Shown: positions 13,046 through 24,459 of the stretch, one piece after another | How positions within the stretch are numbered: position 1 is the first letter of the stretch | Layout: each line of letters begins with the position of its first letter | From: Membranipora membranacea | Lineage: Eukaryota > Bryozoa > Gymnolaemata > Cheilostomatida > Membraniporidae | DNA: 60,000 nucleotides | Direction of reading: 5' to 3' | Assembly: GCA_914767715.1 (NCBI GenBank) | Contig: OU612075.1 | Span: 12,526,001 to 12,586,000, forward strand | Notes under the pieces: model-generated | What the model was told of the DNA's origin: nothing | Seen by the model: the letters and a program-made list of their open reading frames with translations, nothing else | Database searches by the model: none | Made by a program: the position numbers and the translations under genes

Positions 13046-13112
13046 GCAATATAGCTCAGTATGAGCGGCGTCGCCTGCAAAGCCATTTGGACCTAGGTTC
13101 GAGACCGTTACA
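13046..13112 (+). repeat. Second tRNA-like segment, opposite orientation
   Basis: TAGCTCAGTATGAG (13052-13065) is a good A box and GGTTCGAGACC (13096-13106) differs from the B-box consensus at one base. It lies 25 bp from the minus-strand tRNA-like segment and points away from it. It was probably acquired by a foldback element rather than being an active tRNA gene. Confidence 0.5.
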
Positions 13113-14738
13113 GAGTTGAACATTTTGATCATCAATATCAGTGACGTACCCTAGGGATTGCCGGCTGATTCTTACTGCCGATAAATTGCCGTCACCTTGG
13201 AAGTTTGAGAGGCCATAACTTCCTCAATATGTGGATTATAAAGCTGAAAATTGCTCACATGATAGAATAAAATATGATGAATAAGATGTGATACAAAAGA
13301 GCAGCCTCAAACAAAGTCTTTGAATGAATGTTTACATATTGTCACACCGAGAGCCTGAATTTTTAACTTTGATGATAAACTGTGATCCATGAAGCAACAA
13401 TTCTGATCAGATCAAAGATATTGCTGTCAAATTCAGGCGCATTTGTGTCATTTGTTTCATATGCCGGACATGCTGACAAAAGTACCTTTATTGTGGCCCC
13501 ACATTTCTTTCTTGGAAAACAAGCCAATTCTGGTCAATACCTGTGGTTATCGATGCCCGTTTACAGAACGACGAGTTCATAACACATAGATAATCTGATT
13601 TTCATTAACAAAATTTTCCATGATCATCCTACCCAACATGATTGCAGCAAAGTGCTTTCACTAAGCCGAGGGTTAGCCATTAACCCCCGCTAATGTTAAG
13701 CAATACTGCTGGAATGTAATTGTAAAAAGCATTTGATGCTTCATTAAGAAAGGATCTGAGGTAGAAAACTTACCTCTTCTGGAAAATTTATGTCCCTCAT
13801 AGTTGGATTGAACCAGGATGGTGACTGAGATTAGTAAAGCATCGTTCATGTCTACTTGTTTTGATGGCTGAATTAGCTGTATTTATGACAGCTGATTTGA
13901 GCACCGAATAAATCCAGTAAATCAGATCTCTTAAAATTGTCAGGGGCTTTTAGATAGTTTGGATACCTGTTTTTTTGTTCTCTGTTAAGGGGATCTGTGT
14001 TGATCGCAGCACGGAATTTAATTCATGATCAAATTTCCATCATTATGTCAAGAGTAAGAAAAGGATATTGGATAATGTACGGAGACTTGTTATTCCTTGC
14101 ACAATTATTAATTGAGTATAAACTCCTTGATTTCATTATTCAAATCTCACTTTTGACACAATATTTTGTCTGTTTTTTTTGTCTCTGTATAAACTATTAT
14201 TATAGGTTAATGTTTATATTGGCCTAAACTAATGTACTTATATTACTATTTTAAGGCTTTGGTCACAATATGCTCATTGTGGTTGATGTAAGAACAAATA
14301 AGTGGCCTGTGTTGATGAGGATGATATTTAAAGAAAATTAAGGGACTGCACCTCAATACCAGACTTTTATCACACCGCCGCCACAGAGGTAGCAGATGTC
14401 TATCAAGTTTACATGTGATAGTGGACCGCTTGACTTACTATCATTATGTACACAGGAAATTTATAAAAGCCAATGCATATCAAGTGTCATTCAATGTTGA
14501 GAACCAAACCCTAGGCCTAGTTTGTCTGGACAAGCTTTGTTTCGATCAACCGCTACCAACAATGCTTGTCAAGTCAGTGCTGATGGAATATCTCATTAAC
14601 CAGTTCTTTGTTAGAAGATAATCTCATAAACACACCATTCATGGATGTTCAAGCTGGGAGATCAACTCCTCATACTCAAAATTGACGCCTTGCTGTGCAA
14701 AGTGTCAGTTGTAGATTCCTACTTAGATAATTTATACG

Positions 14739-14911
14739 AAGGTTTCTCTCCAACTTTATCACTATATCCATCCTAAAAAGATCCCTAGTACCTCACACAA
14801 AGAGAACTTTTTATAATACAATGAGTGCTACTCCTTCACTCCGTGTGAACCATGGTCATACTAGGGTATCTTTTTAGGATGGATATCGTGATACAGTTGG
14901 AAGAAACCTTC
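14739..14911. repeat. Local inverted repeat inside copy A
   Basis: The arm AAGGTTTCTCTCCAACTT...TATCCATCCTAAAAAGAT at 14739-14795 is complementary to 14848-14911 (ATCTTTTTAGGATGGATA...CAGTTGGAAGAAACCTT). The copy-B equivalent at 18970-19060 has only the right arm, so the left arm was added in copy A. Confidence 0.65.
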
Positions 14912-17059
14912 TTGCACTCAATTAGCTGAACTACTGACCACGCAATATTTCCGCGCTATTAAACACTTGATTAATAATTATGAATGGTATCTGTCAGGAG
15001 TTAGAAAAATGCTCCTGGCTCAGGAACAGTTTATTTTGTCTTTGATACCTCAGACAAAATTGTTGGTAATATTGAGATATTCAAGACAAACATGTTGTTA
15101 ATAAGCACTGACTTGCAAATATTTTATGCACAACCAGAATTATCCAGAGTAAATAGTGACCTTTCCTTTTTTTCTTAATCAACAAGCGGTTGAGGCATAC
15201 AGCCGTACATCCAAACATTTTAAAGTATATCTGCTAAGGTTCACAAGAAATCTGGTTAAATCTGACATCTCACCATTTATAACATGCTTACTTCAATAGG
15301 CATTGCAGAATGTTTGAATTCCCTTGGGAGGGGGTTTCTAAACGAGTATGCAATTCTCCTCTTGCTTGAAAATATGACATCCGACTGTACCTAGAGGATT
15401 AATGAGAACTAACAGGACGCAAACTTAACAAGTTTCTCTCCAATACCATTGGTCGAAAACTCACATTTTACAGTCTTCTGTTGAAAGAGTAGATAAATTC
15501 AGGAAAATAACCAAGGTGAGCCCTGCCTGATTTGCATTGATCCCTTAACACTTCAGTCTTATGATGAGGGATTTTTAAATATGAATATTTTACATATCAA
15601 ACTTGATCATTGCATCCCTGCATCAAATGAATTCTATTCATGGACAAGCAAAGCCAACGGCAGAAAAATATTGATCAATAATCAACTCATAGAGTAATAA
15701 CCATTTCACTGTGCAACTCTCGTTCACATGATATAAGGTTATAAAACCAGTTTTCTAAGGTTCTAGTGTCCATTTGTTCTTGGTAACGGATAACCATTAT
15801 GTCATTTCACCAATTCTCAGCTCAAAATGACATTTATTTTCAAAGATAAAGCTCATAACAATTTTTTTTCCAAATAACCGACTTTTTACACAACATCACT
15901 TCAAGTGCCTGAATTTTTAACTTAGATGTTATAATGTGAAACTTGAAGCAACAGCTCTGATCGACCGAAGTTGTTAGAGTCAAAATGTTTACTAGTTTCG
16001 TCTGATGTGCTTTTTAAATGGTAACCACATTAAAGTTCAGCAGCGCAGCTAAAGTAAGAAGGTGAACAACAGACCATCAAATTCAGGTTTATTTAGTTTG
16101 TTTTCTAATAATTTATTAGGCCAGAAGCAGCTATAGCATAAGTTGTTATGGCACGGACAATACTTGATGGCAGGACGTTGATCACGCTTTACACTTCATT
16201 GGTGTATGTTCTGTAAAATTCACTGGGTGTACCCAGTTGTAGTGGTCATATTTAGAAATTAAAAGGTGCTTTGTTTTGGCATTATATGTGTGGGGAAATA
16301 ACTCCTATTCTGTGTAGTCTAAATAATCTAATCATCAGGGAATTCCAGGTTGAAATTGCATTCTGGGATTTGTTGACATGGCAATTAATTCACGAAGTAA
16401 ACTTGTAGAGAAGTCTGCTCTTATCAGACCAGCACAAATTGAAAAATTTCAATTGAATTATGTCAAACTTCTCATGGCACTAGTATGATATTTATGGTCT
16501 TAAGACCACTGTCTTGGGGCAATTACCAACAACATTTTTGATGTTCCAATTGCCTCTTATGTCATTTTTCGGCTGGATATCTTTTGCATAACACATGAGC
16601 AAAGAGTTCAATGAGTGCCTCACTTTTCAGCAAAGAAACCCAACTGTCAGAGTCTGAAAAACTTAGATATGCCAGCTTCGCATACTTTCCTAACATGCTA
16701 ATGACATGATATGGGGATATGCGGTAGCGCTGTCTCTCACCAACCACCTCATGCAATGATAAAACATATACAATGTAGAACCCAGGACTATAGTCTTGAC
16801 TTGTGTCAACTGCATCTTGACTTCCCACTAATCACATATCGGTAGTGTGAATAATTGGGATATGCAGTAATGCTGTGGCTGACCTCTTCAACTGGGTACA
16901 CACTTTTTCCTACATCAAATTTGTCTCACGTCTAGGCTGCTTTTTGTCTTGTTCTCATTGAGATGTAGTGCTGTCGCTGACCACCTTTTAAAATGATGTG
17001 ATAGAATATCTTGTTAAAATCATACAATAGTCGTGTTTGCTGCTGACCATATTAATCAC

Positions 17060-17500
17060 TTAACATTTCACTCGCCTAACCGATTGTGAAGAAAATTGCA
17101 GGTATGCTGCCGCGCTGCATCTGACATGATTGCTCCACTGGTCACGCCGCGGCGTGACCAGTGGATCGGGAGCAACAGGCATGCAGGCAATTGGATCAAA
17201 CTTGTTCTAGGTTACACCCTTATTTCTTTATATTCAGCGCGTTATTATACCCTTGAAACACCTTTTATTTAAACTCTTAATATTTCACTCATTAAAAGCA
17301 ATTTTTAGAGGAAATGAGGTTATGCTGCTGGCTGCCGCTGACATGATCGCTACAACTGGGTACACCCTTAATATTGGATTCAGCAAGCTATTCCACCCTA
17401 GAAACACCTTTTGTTGAATTCTTAACATTTCACTTATTATATGCAATTTTGAGAAATATTGCGGATATGCTGCCGCAAGACAGTATCATACTAACCTCAT
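17060..17500. repeat. Degenerate tandem repeats in the foldback loop
   Basis: Each unit reads roughly AACATTTCACT... GCAATTTT... TATGCTGCCGC... TGACATGAT(T/C)GCT... ACACCCTTA... AAACACCTTTT. Unit starts are visible near 17065, 17283 and 17425. The first unit is longer because about 70 bp containing a perfect palindrome is inserted between its ATGATTGCT and TTACACCCTTA parts. Related single motifs occur earlier in the loop (GGGATATGCGGTAGCGCTGT at 16713). Confidence 0.5.
17134..17165. repeat. 32-bp perfect palindrome
   Basis: The half-site TCCACTGGTCACGCCG is followed directly by its exact complement, with no spacer. It lies inside a larger unit whose right flank (TGCAGGCAATTGGAT) recurs, inverted, beside the GACCAGCGG minisatellite at 28.25 kb. 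This suggests a short palindromic element family. It would extrude as a cruciform or hairpin. Confidence 0.8.
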
Positions 17501-19124
17501 AAAGATCTGACATTATACTTATTAAAATTTTAAATTTGTCCTGATCTAACACGAGCAGACTTCTGCAAGTTTACTTGGTAAATAAATTGGCAAGTCAACA
17601 AAATCCCCACAATGCAGTTTCAACCTGGAATTCCCTGAAGTTTAGATTAGTAATATTACATAGAATAGGAGTTATGTCCCCACACCTATAATGCAAAAAC
17701 AAAACACCTTTTAATTTCTAAATATGACCACTACAACTGGGTACACCCAGTGAAATTTACAGAAGAAATATCAATGAAGTAAATTATGCGATCAGTTTCC
17801 TGCCATCAAAAATTGTCCGTGCCATTTTTTTATAGAGCAGTTACAGCTAGGCTGCTTCTGGCCTATATGACAAAAACATGCTGTCAAAAGGACCATTATT
17901 AACATGTACATAATCCGATTTTCATTAACAAAATTTTCCATGATCATCCTACCTCATATGAATGCAACAAAGTGCTTTTACTAAGCTAAGGGGGGTTATC
18001 CATTGTCTTCCACGAAATGTTAAGCATTACGGCTGGAATGGAATTGAGAAAAGCCTCTGAGGCGTCATTAAGAAAGGATCTGTGGTAGAAAACTTACTTC
18101 TTCTGGAAAACTTATGTCCCTCATAACTAGATTTAACCAGGATGGTGACCGACATTAGTAAAGCATCGTTCATGTCAACATGTTTTGATGGCAGAATAAG
18201 CTGTATTTATGACAGCTGATTCGAGCACCAAACAAATCTAATAATTCAGATCGCTCAGGATTGTCTTTGGGGCTTTTAGATAATAATGATACCTTTTTTT
18301 TCCCTGCAAAGGGGATGATTGTTGATCATAACAAGGCTTTTAATTCATGATCAAATTCCCACCATGATGTCAAGGGTAAAAAACGATACTGGAAAATGTA
18401 TGGATTATACTTGTTATTCTTTGCTTGATTACCAATTTACCAAATTTCATGTTTGGCGCAATCTTTTTCTTTCTTTTCTTTTCTTCATTTATTACCTTTT
18501 ATTATTATGGGTTATAGTTTTTATTGGCTTTAGTTAATGTACGATTTTTAAGGCATTGGTCACAATATATTAATTCTAGTGCATACAAGAACAAATGAAT
18601 TCCTTGAGTCTTTATTTTCTTGAATGGGGATTGTGGTGTGACCATAGATTTGCCGTTCTCATTCAATGGAGCAGAGCACTCTTTGTGATTTTTTTTAGCT
18701 GGAGTGTTCTTTTGTCTTTTTATCTATATAAGCAATCTCAATTATTTTGTTAATTGTTCATTTTGAATAAAAAATTTATCTGTGTCACTTATTGTTCTAG
18801 TGCTTGCTAGATAGCCTATTGCAACACAATCACCTATTCTCTTACAGAGATTTTTCTCCCCTCTCTTTAAAAGCCCAGAACTGTTTGTGTCCAAAGGTGT
18901 TTTAACTGGGGAGACAAATCCTCGTACTCAAAATTGATTTCTTGGTGTGCAAAGTTTCAGTTGTGTAGGCCCTTATTTAGATATAATGAGTGCTAACCTT
19001 TCCTCTGTGTGAACCATTGTCATACTAGGGGATGTTTTTTTTGACGGATGTGGTGATGAACTTGGGAAGAAAATTCTTACACTCATTAACTGAATTAATG
19101 ACCATGAAATATTTCCGTTTGACC

Positions 19125-20870
19125 ATGTTCCCTGCTTTCAGAGTTAGCGTCAGTCACGCTTCATATGATCAGATTATAAACCTTTAGCTTGTGGAAATTA
19201 CAGATATATTTGAGAATGATCTTGCGGTTTCACTGGTTAACCTTCACGAGATGATTGTTTTGTTAGCAAGCATATTGTTTAAACAGCTTTATTCCCACTG
19301 CTTGTTTTGTCTATTTAGTCAAGCCATGTCATCGTGGAACGGAACCAAAAAAACCGGAGGTCCACTGAGTGATTGCACACCCCACGTGCAGTGAAAAGAT
19401 CCCCCTCTGCCTCTTCAATAAAAATAATAGCAGGAATTCCGGCGGGCAAGGGTATAGGGTGCAGCTTGAATACCATGGGTCCATGTACGTGTACTCTAGA
19501 GGGGTGACCCTCTCCACAAAGACAACTTAGATCAAGTCCATTGTTGATTAATACTATCTATAATACGTTAAACTATGAGTGCTTAAGGAGTGAGGTCTTT
19601 GGTCCTGGACAACACGATGCCGGCTGGGATTAGGCCTGGAATTATTTAGGTCTATTGATGGAACTAGCCTAAAAATTATGGTACCATAGGACCTTGTTTC
19701 TGTTTTGCTTATAAGAACTGAATATCCCTAAAAGTCCTCTGCTTCCATCAATGTCACAATACAGACTCCCATTAACTTCAGGTTTACAAAATGATATATC
19801 AATTTTACTTTTTACACAAGTAAATTTCCTTCTGCTAATTGAGTCACCGGTGCTGCATACATAGATGCTCAGAGGAATTTTCGAATAACAGGAAATTTTT
19901 AATTAGCAGGATTCTAATCCACCAGCCTACTCTCAATATAGATGATGACTAACTAGCAAGGTGAAGTGGATGAGCACATATACGCTTGTACGGTTATCTG
20001 AGTTACCATGATCAATCTAACTCTGCTCAGAGCTTCAGATAGATAATGACTAACGCAAACAAAATTATAAAGCTCAACAACCTGCACATGTTTAAATACA
20101 CAAGTCAAACATTCAGATGATACTGTATCGTTGTAAGTAGAATTTTACTGAAGTTGATTTGAGATAAATTTCGCTGCAGATGGAGGCTTGCTATTGATGG
20201 ATTGTGGCGATTAATTAAAAGGAGAAGATCATTGGGAATTCAAAGTAATTGCAAGGCAAGGGTTTATCCAGATGAGAATTGGTAAGCATTTAGCAGTATT
20301 TAGTGTTTGATGTCACGTCTACAATGTTCAGCTATCACCTGTGAGACACCTAGTAAGATCTAGTTTGATCCGATTCGCCTGTTTTCCATGTTGCTAGCAA
20401 TCTTGTAGTAAACACCCGGCAAAGATTCTAGGGAGCAAACCCACACTCAGGTTATTGCATTAAGCATAATCTAACAAACACCTTCTGCGTTGTGTATGAT
20501 TACCTCAGTTGTGATCGAGAAAATCTTCCTCTTTCAAATGTCAAAGTAAACCAGATTTATTTCCAACAGGATTTAATGGAAGGGTAGTATAACATCTGAC
20601 AACACATTCGCATATATGGATAAAGATATTATACATCAAAATACTTTATTTGATCTCAGGGTCAAAGGAATAATCATACACACACGCACACATACATACA
20701 TTTGTTTATGTGTTTTAGTTTGTTGTTATACCACTTAATGCCACGAGCAGTCTACTCCTTGGTGATACTAACTCACTTACACAGAATAGAATTCACATAA
20801 GAAGATAAACACAGACACAATGGAGGGAAACGTGTAGAAGCTACAAAGAAAAAGAAATACTACAAATTAT
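19125..20870. other. Intergenic, nothing recognised
   Basis: AT-rich sequence between copy B and the LINE fragment. It holds CA/ACAC-type microsatellite sequence at 20675-20700. Open frames are short (67 codons or fewer) and lack domains. Confidence 0.4.
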
Positions 20871-20874
20871 TTTC

Positions 20875-21644
20875 AATTACATTACTGATTTTATCCCTGT
20901 AACAAACTTTGTCAAATACCTAGGTGTACACATTGATTCTAATCTTAAACGGAACAACCACATTACTAAAATTACAGCCAAGGCTAACTGAGCGCTTGGT
21001 CTTATCAAGAAAAACCTCAAAGAAGCCCCCAAGAAAATCAAATGGATTGCCTTTACTTGTATGGTTAAGCCTATCATTGAATATGCCATATTGGTCTCAC
21101 AAACTCACTTGAAAAGGTCCACAATAATGATATACGATTGGTTTATTGGTTGAAAAAGCGAGATAGCATAAGGTAACTCCATAAGTTGTACACAAAGAAC
21201 AAACGCATGGAAAGACAGCTATTATAACCGTATGAGACCAGATGTAAAGGTATATTTTCCTCTGACATAACATTCGATTCACTAACCGCATAACCATCAT
21301 CAACGTGCTCAAATGTTCTGTATCTCCTTGCCATATATTTTTTGTACTGATCAATACTTAAACTTCAAATCCCTGACTACTGTTCAAACTTGTGTCCTGG
21401 GTCAAGTTTGGGATGTGATGCACCTCTGCCCTTTTTTCTGATGTCAATTTCGCTTATTATGTACGCAAATCTACAAAATCGCTCTCAGTCTAGTCCTTGA
21501 CTAAACGGGGTCGAATTTAAAGATCACCCAAAGTAGTAAAACAATCTCCCCAACCCCCCCCCCTCGAAAGACAATGGTGAATGCATCCTAAATGCTTGCA
21601 ATTGCAATCGAAGAGGATTACCTTGGAAGTAAGTAAGTAAGTAA
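20875..21644 (+). mobile_element. 3' end of a dead LINE (non-LTR retrotransposon)
   Basis: From 20899 the frame reads TNFVKYLGVHIDSNLKRNNH, then an ITAKAN motif, an in-frame TGA (20987), ALGLIKKNLKEAP, and MVKPIIEYAILV. This is the C-terminal part of a LINE reverse transcriptase: the conserved YLGV.ID.....HI..I..KAN ... RNL ... LV.P..EYA order seen in jockey/CR1/L2-type elements. Stops and frameshifts follow. The element ends at the microsatellite (GTAA)4 at 21629-21644, a usual kind of LINE 3' tail, which sets the strand as plus. It is strongly 5'-truncated, as most LINE copies are. The exact clade is not resolved. Confidence 0.75.
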
Positions 21645-21649
21645 TATTG

Positions 21650-23633
21650 TTACGTGACTAGACAGCAATGTGCGGTGCGATGTGAAGTTGGAGAAACTCA
21701 GGATATACGACAATCAAAATATAAATTCCTCAAGAAGCCACACTTTGATAATGATAGCTGGTACATTTTGACGATTTGACTGATAATGACCAGATGAATG
21801 TGGAATGATGATGTGAGGAGTGTGATTGGACTGCATAACTAATACCATGACAAAACTAACCCTGTTCTGTAAGGTACATAACATAGGTTGCACAAAAATC
21901 ATATATATACATATAATGCCTCAAGATTAAAGACAGTTTTCACGCATTCGTTGCTAGAGGCTGGTCATGGTGTTCTTTCAAAACCGATAAACAATTTGTA
22001 ATGACTGAATGATAATCTAGCCTTTTCCTGAGTACCCTGTATGCAGTCAATGTAAGACACCATGCAGATTGTGTCCTGATGTGGGTAATTATTAACACAA
22101 ATGAAGGTTAGTTTCTGCTGAGACCTTCTTTCATCCAAAACCAAAAAAACGACATGTTTGCAAAAGCATTGTATAATGAAAGCCACCCACTTAGCAGTCT
22201 CGCTATCGATAGGTCTGTGATAGGTGATCCTGATCTTAGATCACACCGCATTTTGAATCGCATATCTACACTACTCAATTCACATATTAGGAGTTATGTT
22301 CCTATGCATTTGAGTGTTCTATTCATGCCTGAGAATAATGGTAGAAATTTAATCTGGTTAATTAGTTATTTCCCTCCCCCCCCCCCACCTAACAAAGCTT
22401 GTCAAGACAGGCAATGTAGACATGCGATACAGAAAGCGGTGTGAAAATGTTTACAAATATAAACATATATAAATATGTATTCAAACATGTTTTTAAATAT
22501 TCGTACACATATGTTTGCGAACATGTATTCAAACATGTTCGTAAGTATAAGTATTGTATATCATGTATGCAGACTACAACATGTATACAAATATGGACAT
22601 ATAGATTTATTTGTATGTATCGCCAACGAGTAATGGTAACTCTTTGGTACCCGATATGAGTCATTTTTCGCAATTAATATTCATCAGTTCGGTCTGTTAT
22701 CCAAATATTTCATGTAATCATGATTAATATGTGAATCCTTCTCTCCCTTCCCTTGCTGCAGTAACTCACCAATTGCGAAATAAGAGCCAAGCACTACCAT
22801 GGCAGCTATATGTGACTTAAAATATTTAAAAACTGCAACCCAACCTGGCTGTTTGAAACTACAGAAAGCAAATACACTTTTTTTAAATAATGCTTTTGAG
22901 TTTTGTCTTCTCTACATTTTATACATGTTTTTTTCTAGGCAAACATATTATCAAGTGGGGGTCATAATATTACAGGGCCGAACCTGTTCGAGCCTTAATA
23001 TCTTCATTCAATTTGCATCCTTTGGGTTCAGGTGCTGCAAATGTGATAATGCACCAATCATATAGCGATATTTATAGAGTCAACCAATCATGGCACACAT
23101 GTAATTGTAGCTACACAAGCTGAGTACATTCTATAATTATTTTTGTTCAATTAATTGCTTTTCCAGTCAGTCACTTTTTTCTTCAGTTGGGCACGCCAGG
23201 GACATGATAAAGAAAACTCAAATAGGGAGGCAGGAATCCGTAGGAACTGCAGGCTTTCTCCAGCATCTAGTTCGAGGCTTAAACATTCTCTTTAGCTGAT
23301 ACTGACGGTGGCATGGCACTGGGCTCTAGTCTGCAGTTGGGCCCAGCCACTCTTTCTACTTCTTGTTCCAACCATTGGGCTGGCATGTCAGAATACAAGC
23401 TAAAGCAATGGCTCTGATACAATTTCCTGCACTGTTATTCTAAACTTTTTAAAATTTCTGTGCAGGTACTGAGATACTTTTACCCACAGCCTGAAATATA
23501 TATTTAGAGTTCTATCATAGCAGGGAGAATGGATCTCTCTGATCATACCAAGGAGTGGGCCTACTCTACTGCTACTCTTTCTTTGATCACACAAACCAAT
23601 GGAGTGACCATTTTCCCGCACCAGGAACCATGC

Positions 23634-23664
<31 letters not shown>

Positions 23665-24165
23665 CTATATTTTTATGCTTTCTTTACTCCTTGTATTGAT
23701 AGTGGCTGGCTCACAGGGCTGAAAACTATTTTTTGTTGAAAAGAAATAGATTTTTGGGGGCGGGGGTATAGATGGCATGGGGGGATTTAAAATGGGTGCT
23801 AGAGCATTCTCCTGCTCGAGACATTGCAGGAAAAGTCCCGTTATGCATGGCAGTAGCCAGGTTCATGAATAAACCATAGTAGAAGGTTTGCTGTTGAAGC
23901 CCGCATTACATAAAAAGTCCAGTTCTATGTGGCCAATAGCCAGTTTTATGAAACATTTATAGTAGAGGGTTTGTTAGTGCAGCCCATGTTGCATGCTAAG
24001 ACATAGTTTAGGTACTTAGTCTGATCCAACAAAGGATTTTTAACGATATTGGCTGTATAACAGTGTTGTATTGACCAACAATGCCGTATTGTATTTAACA
24101 ACAATGCTGCCATTCATACAACACCCGTCGCCAACGACGGTTTTTTATGCCCATTTAGAATTGCA
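21650..24165. other. Intergenic, simple repeats only
   Basis: No gene recognised. It contains a run of C (22375-22386), an A/T-rich stretch with near-palindromic ACATGT/TTCAAACATG motifs (22445-22600), and a (TA)n microsatellite (23634-23665). The 96-codon frame at 22154-22444 has no family resemblance and ends in a poly-proline tract created by the C run. Confidence 0.4.
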
Positions 24166-24173
24166 TGAATTTT

Positions 24174-24459
24174 TGTAATGCATGTTGTGAGCTAGGATAT
24201 ATTTTAGTCACTTTGTCCAAACCATCACTCGGGTTATGTCACTTAAGTGCTGTAAGACATGTATAAAAGTGATTTTCAATCAGACATGGCCATTATTCTC
24301 TTGTCTTCTTCTATTACTCGCCCTTTGTGGAGCGCTTGTAGCAACTTAGCGTTCAATCGAAATAAAAGTTTGCCCACAAGTATTAAGTATTGAGTTGGAA
24401 CTCCCTCACAAACCCGTCAAACAGGAGCCTACGGTTTGCTTGTTGGGCTTTTTATTACA
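24174..24459 (+). mobile_element. Candidate solo LTR
   Basis: The 286 bp stretch starts TGTAAT and ends with the exact complement ATTACA. Inside are a TATA box (GTATAAAAG, 24261) and, 100 bp later, AATAAA (24361), the usual LTR order of U3, R and U5. No tRNA primer-binding site follows and no gag/pol lies beside it, so if it is an LTR it is solo. A clean 4-6 bp target duplication is not visible, which weakens the call. Confidence 0.4.

Larger units (their letters stand above)
12683..13321. mobile_element. 0.64 kb foldback MITE with two tRNA-like heads
   Basis: Long imperfect inverted arms: 12683-12870 pairs with 13140-13321, starting AAAGACTTTGTTTGAGGCTG and its complement at the far end, and including GAAGTTATGGCCTCTCAAAC and its complement. 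The loop holds a perfect 12-bp-arm palindrome (about 12896-12925, GTGATTATTAGT with complement) and two tRNA-like segments in opposite orientation, described separately. No transposase, so non-autonomous. It interrupts copy A of the tandem duplication exactly where copy B (15860-15890) runs on without it. Confidence 0.75.
12060..14960 (+). repeat. Tandem duplication, copy A (interrupted by a foldback MITE)
   Basis: Blocks run colinearly with 15080-19120. Matches include 12105-12120 with 15240-15255 (CACAAGAAATCTGGTTAAAT), 13352-13460 with 15910-16100 (GCCTGAATTTTTAACTT), 13598-13630 with 17911-17943 (ATTAACAAAATTTTCCATGA), 13997-14050 with 18319-18370, and 14825-14900 with 18985-19060. Removing the 0.64 kb foldback element at 12683-13321 leaves about 2.2 kb. 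Copy A lacks the first ~100 bp present in copy B and in the inverted copy at 2.4 kb. Remnant frames at 13997 and 18319 share a MLI..R.LIHDQI start, so the unit may once have been coding; no family is recognised. A run of about 16 G occurs at 12197. Confidence 0.7.
16119..17863. mobile_element. 1.75 kb foldback transposon with TA flanks
   Basis: Arms of roughly 0.4 kb: 16119-16530 is complementary, imperfectly, to 17465-17863. Ends are GGCCAGAAGCAGC on the left and its complement on the right, each bordered by TA, so a TA target duplication is possible. Paired landmarks: GGGTGTACCCAGTTGTAGTGG with CCACTACAACTGGGTACACCC, and AGGGAATTCCAGGTTGAAA with its complement. The loop contains degenerate tandem repeats (about 17060-17500) and a nested perfect palindrome. 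The 88-codon minus-strand frame at 16828-16562 falls in the loop and has no known domain. No transposase was found. Confidence 0.7.
15080..19120 (+). repeat. Tandem duplication, copy B (interrupted by a 1.75 kb foldback element)
   Basis: Colinear with copy A (12060-14960) and, at its start, with the inverted copy at 1935-2660. Removing the foldback element at 16119-17863 leaves about 2.3 kb. The downstream half (17905-19120) follows copy A block by block, including the AAAACTTACTTCTTCTGGAAAA region (18089-18110 against 13768-13790). Neither copy keeps a long frame. Confidence 0.7.

Noticed and set aside
12955-13112. Functional tRNA genes
   Set aside because: Promoter boxes are good but acceptor and anticodon stems do not pair cleanly by eye and both lie in a transposon loop. 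Called tRNA-derived heads instead.
22154-22444. 96-codon frame ending in poly-proline
   Set aside because: The proline tract comes from a C homopolymer, and the remainder matches no family I know and lacks splice context.
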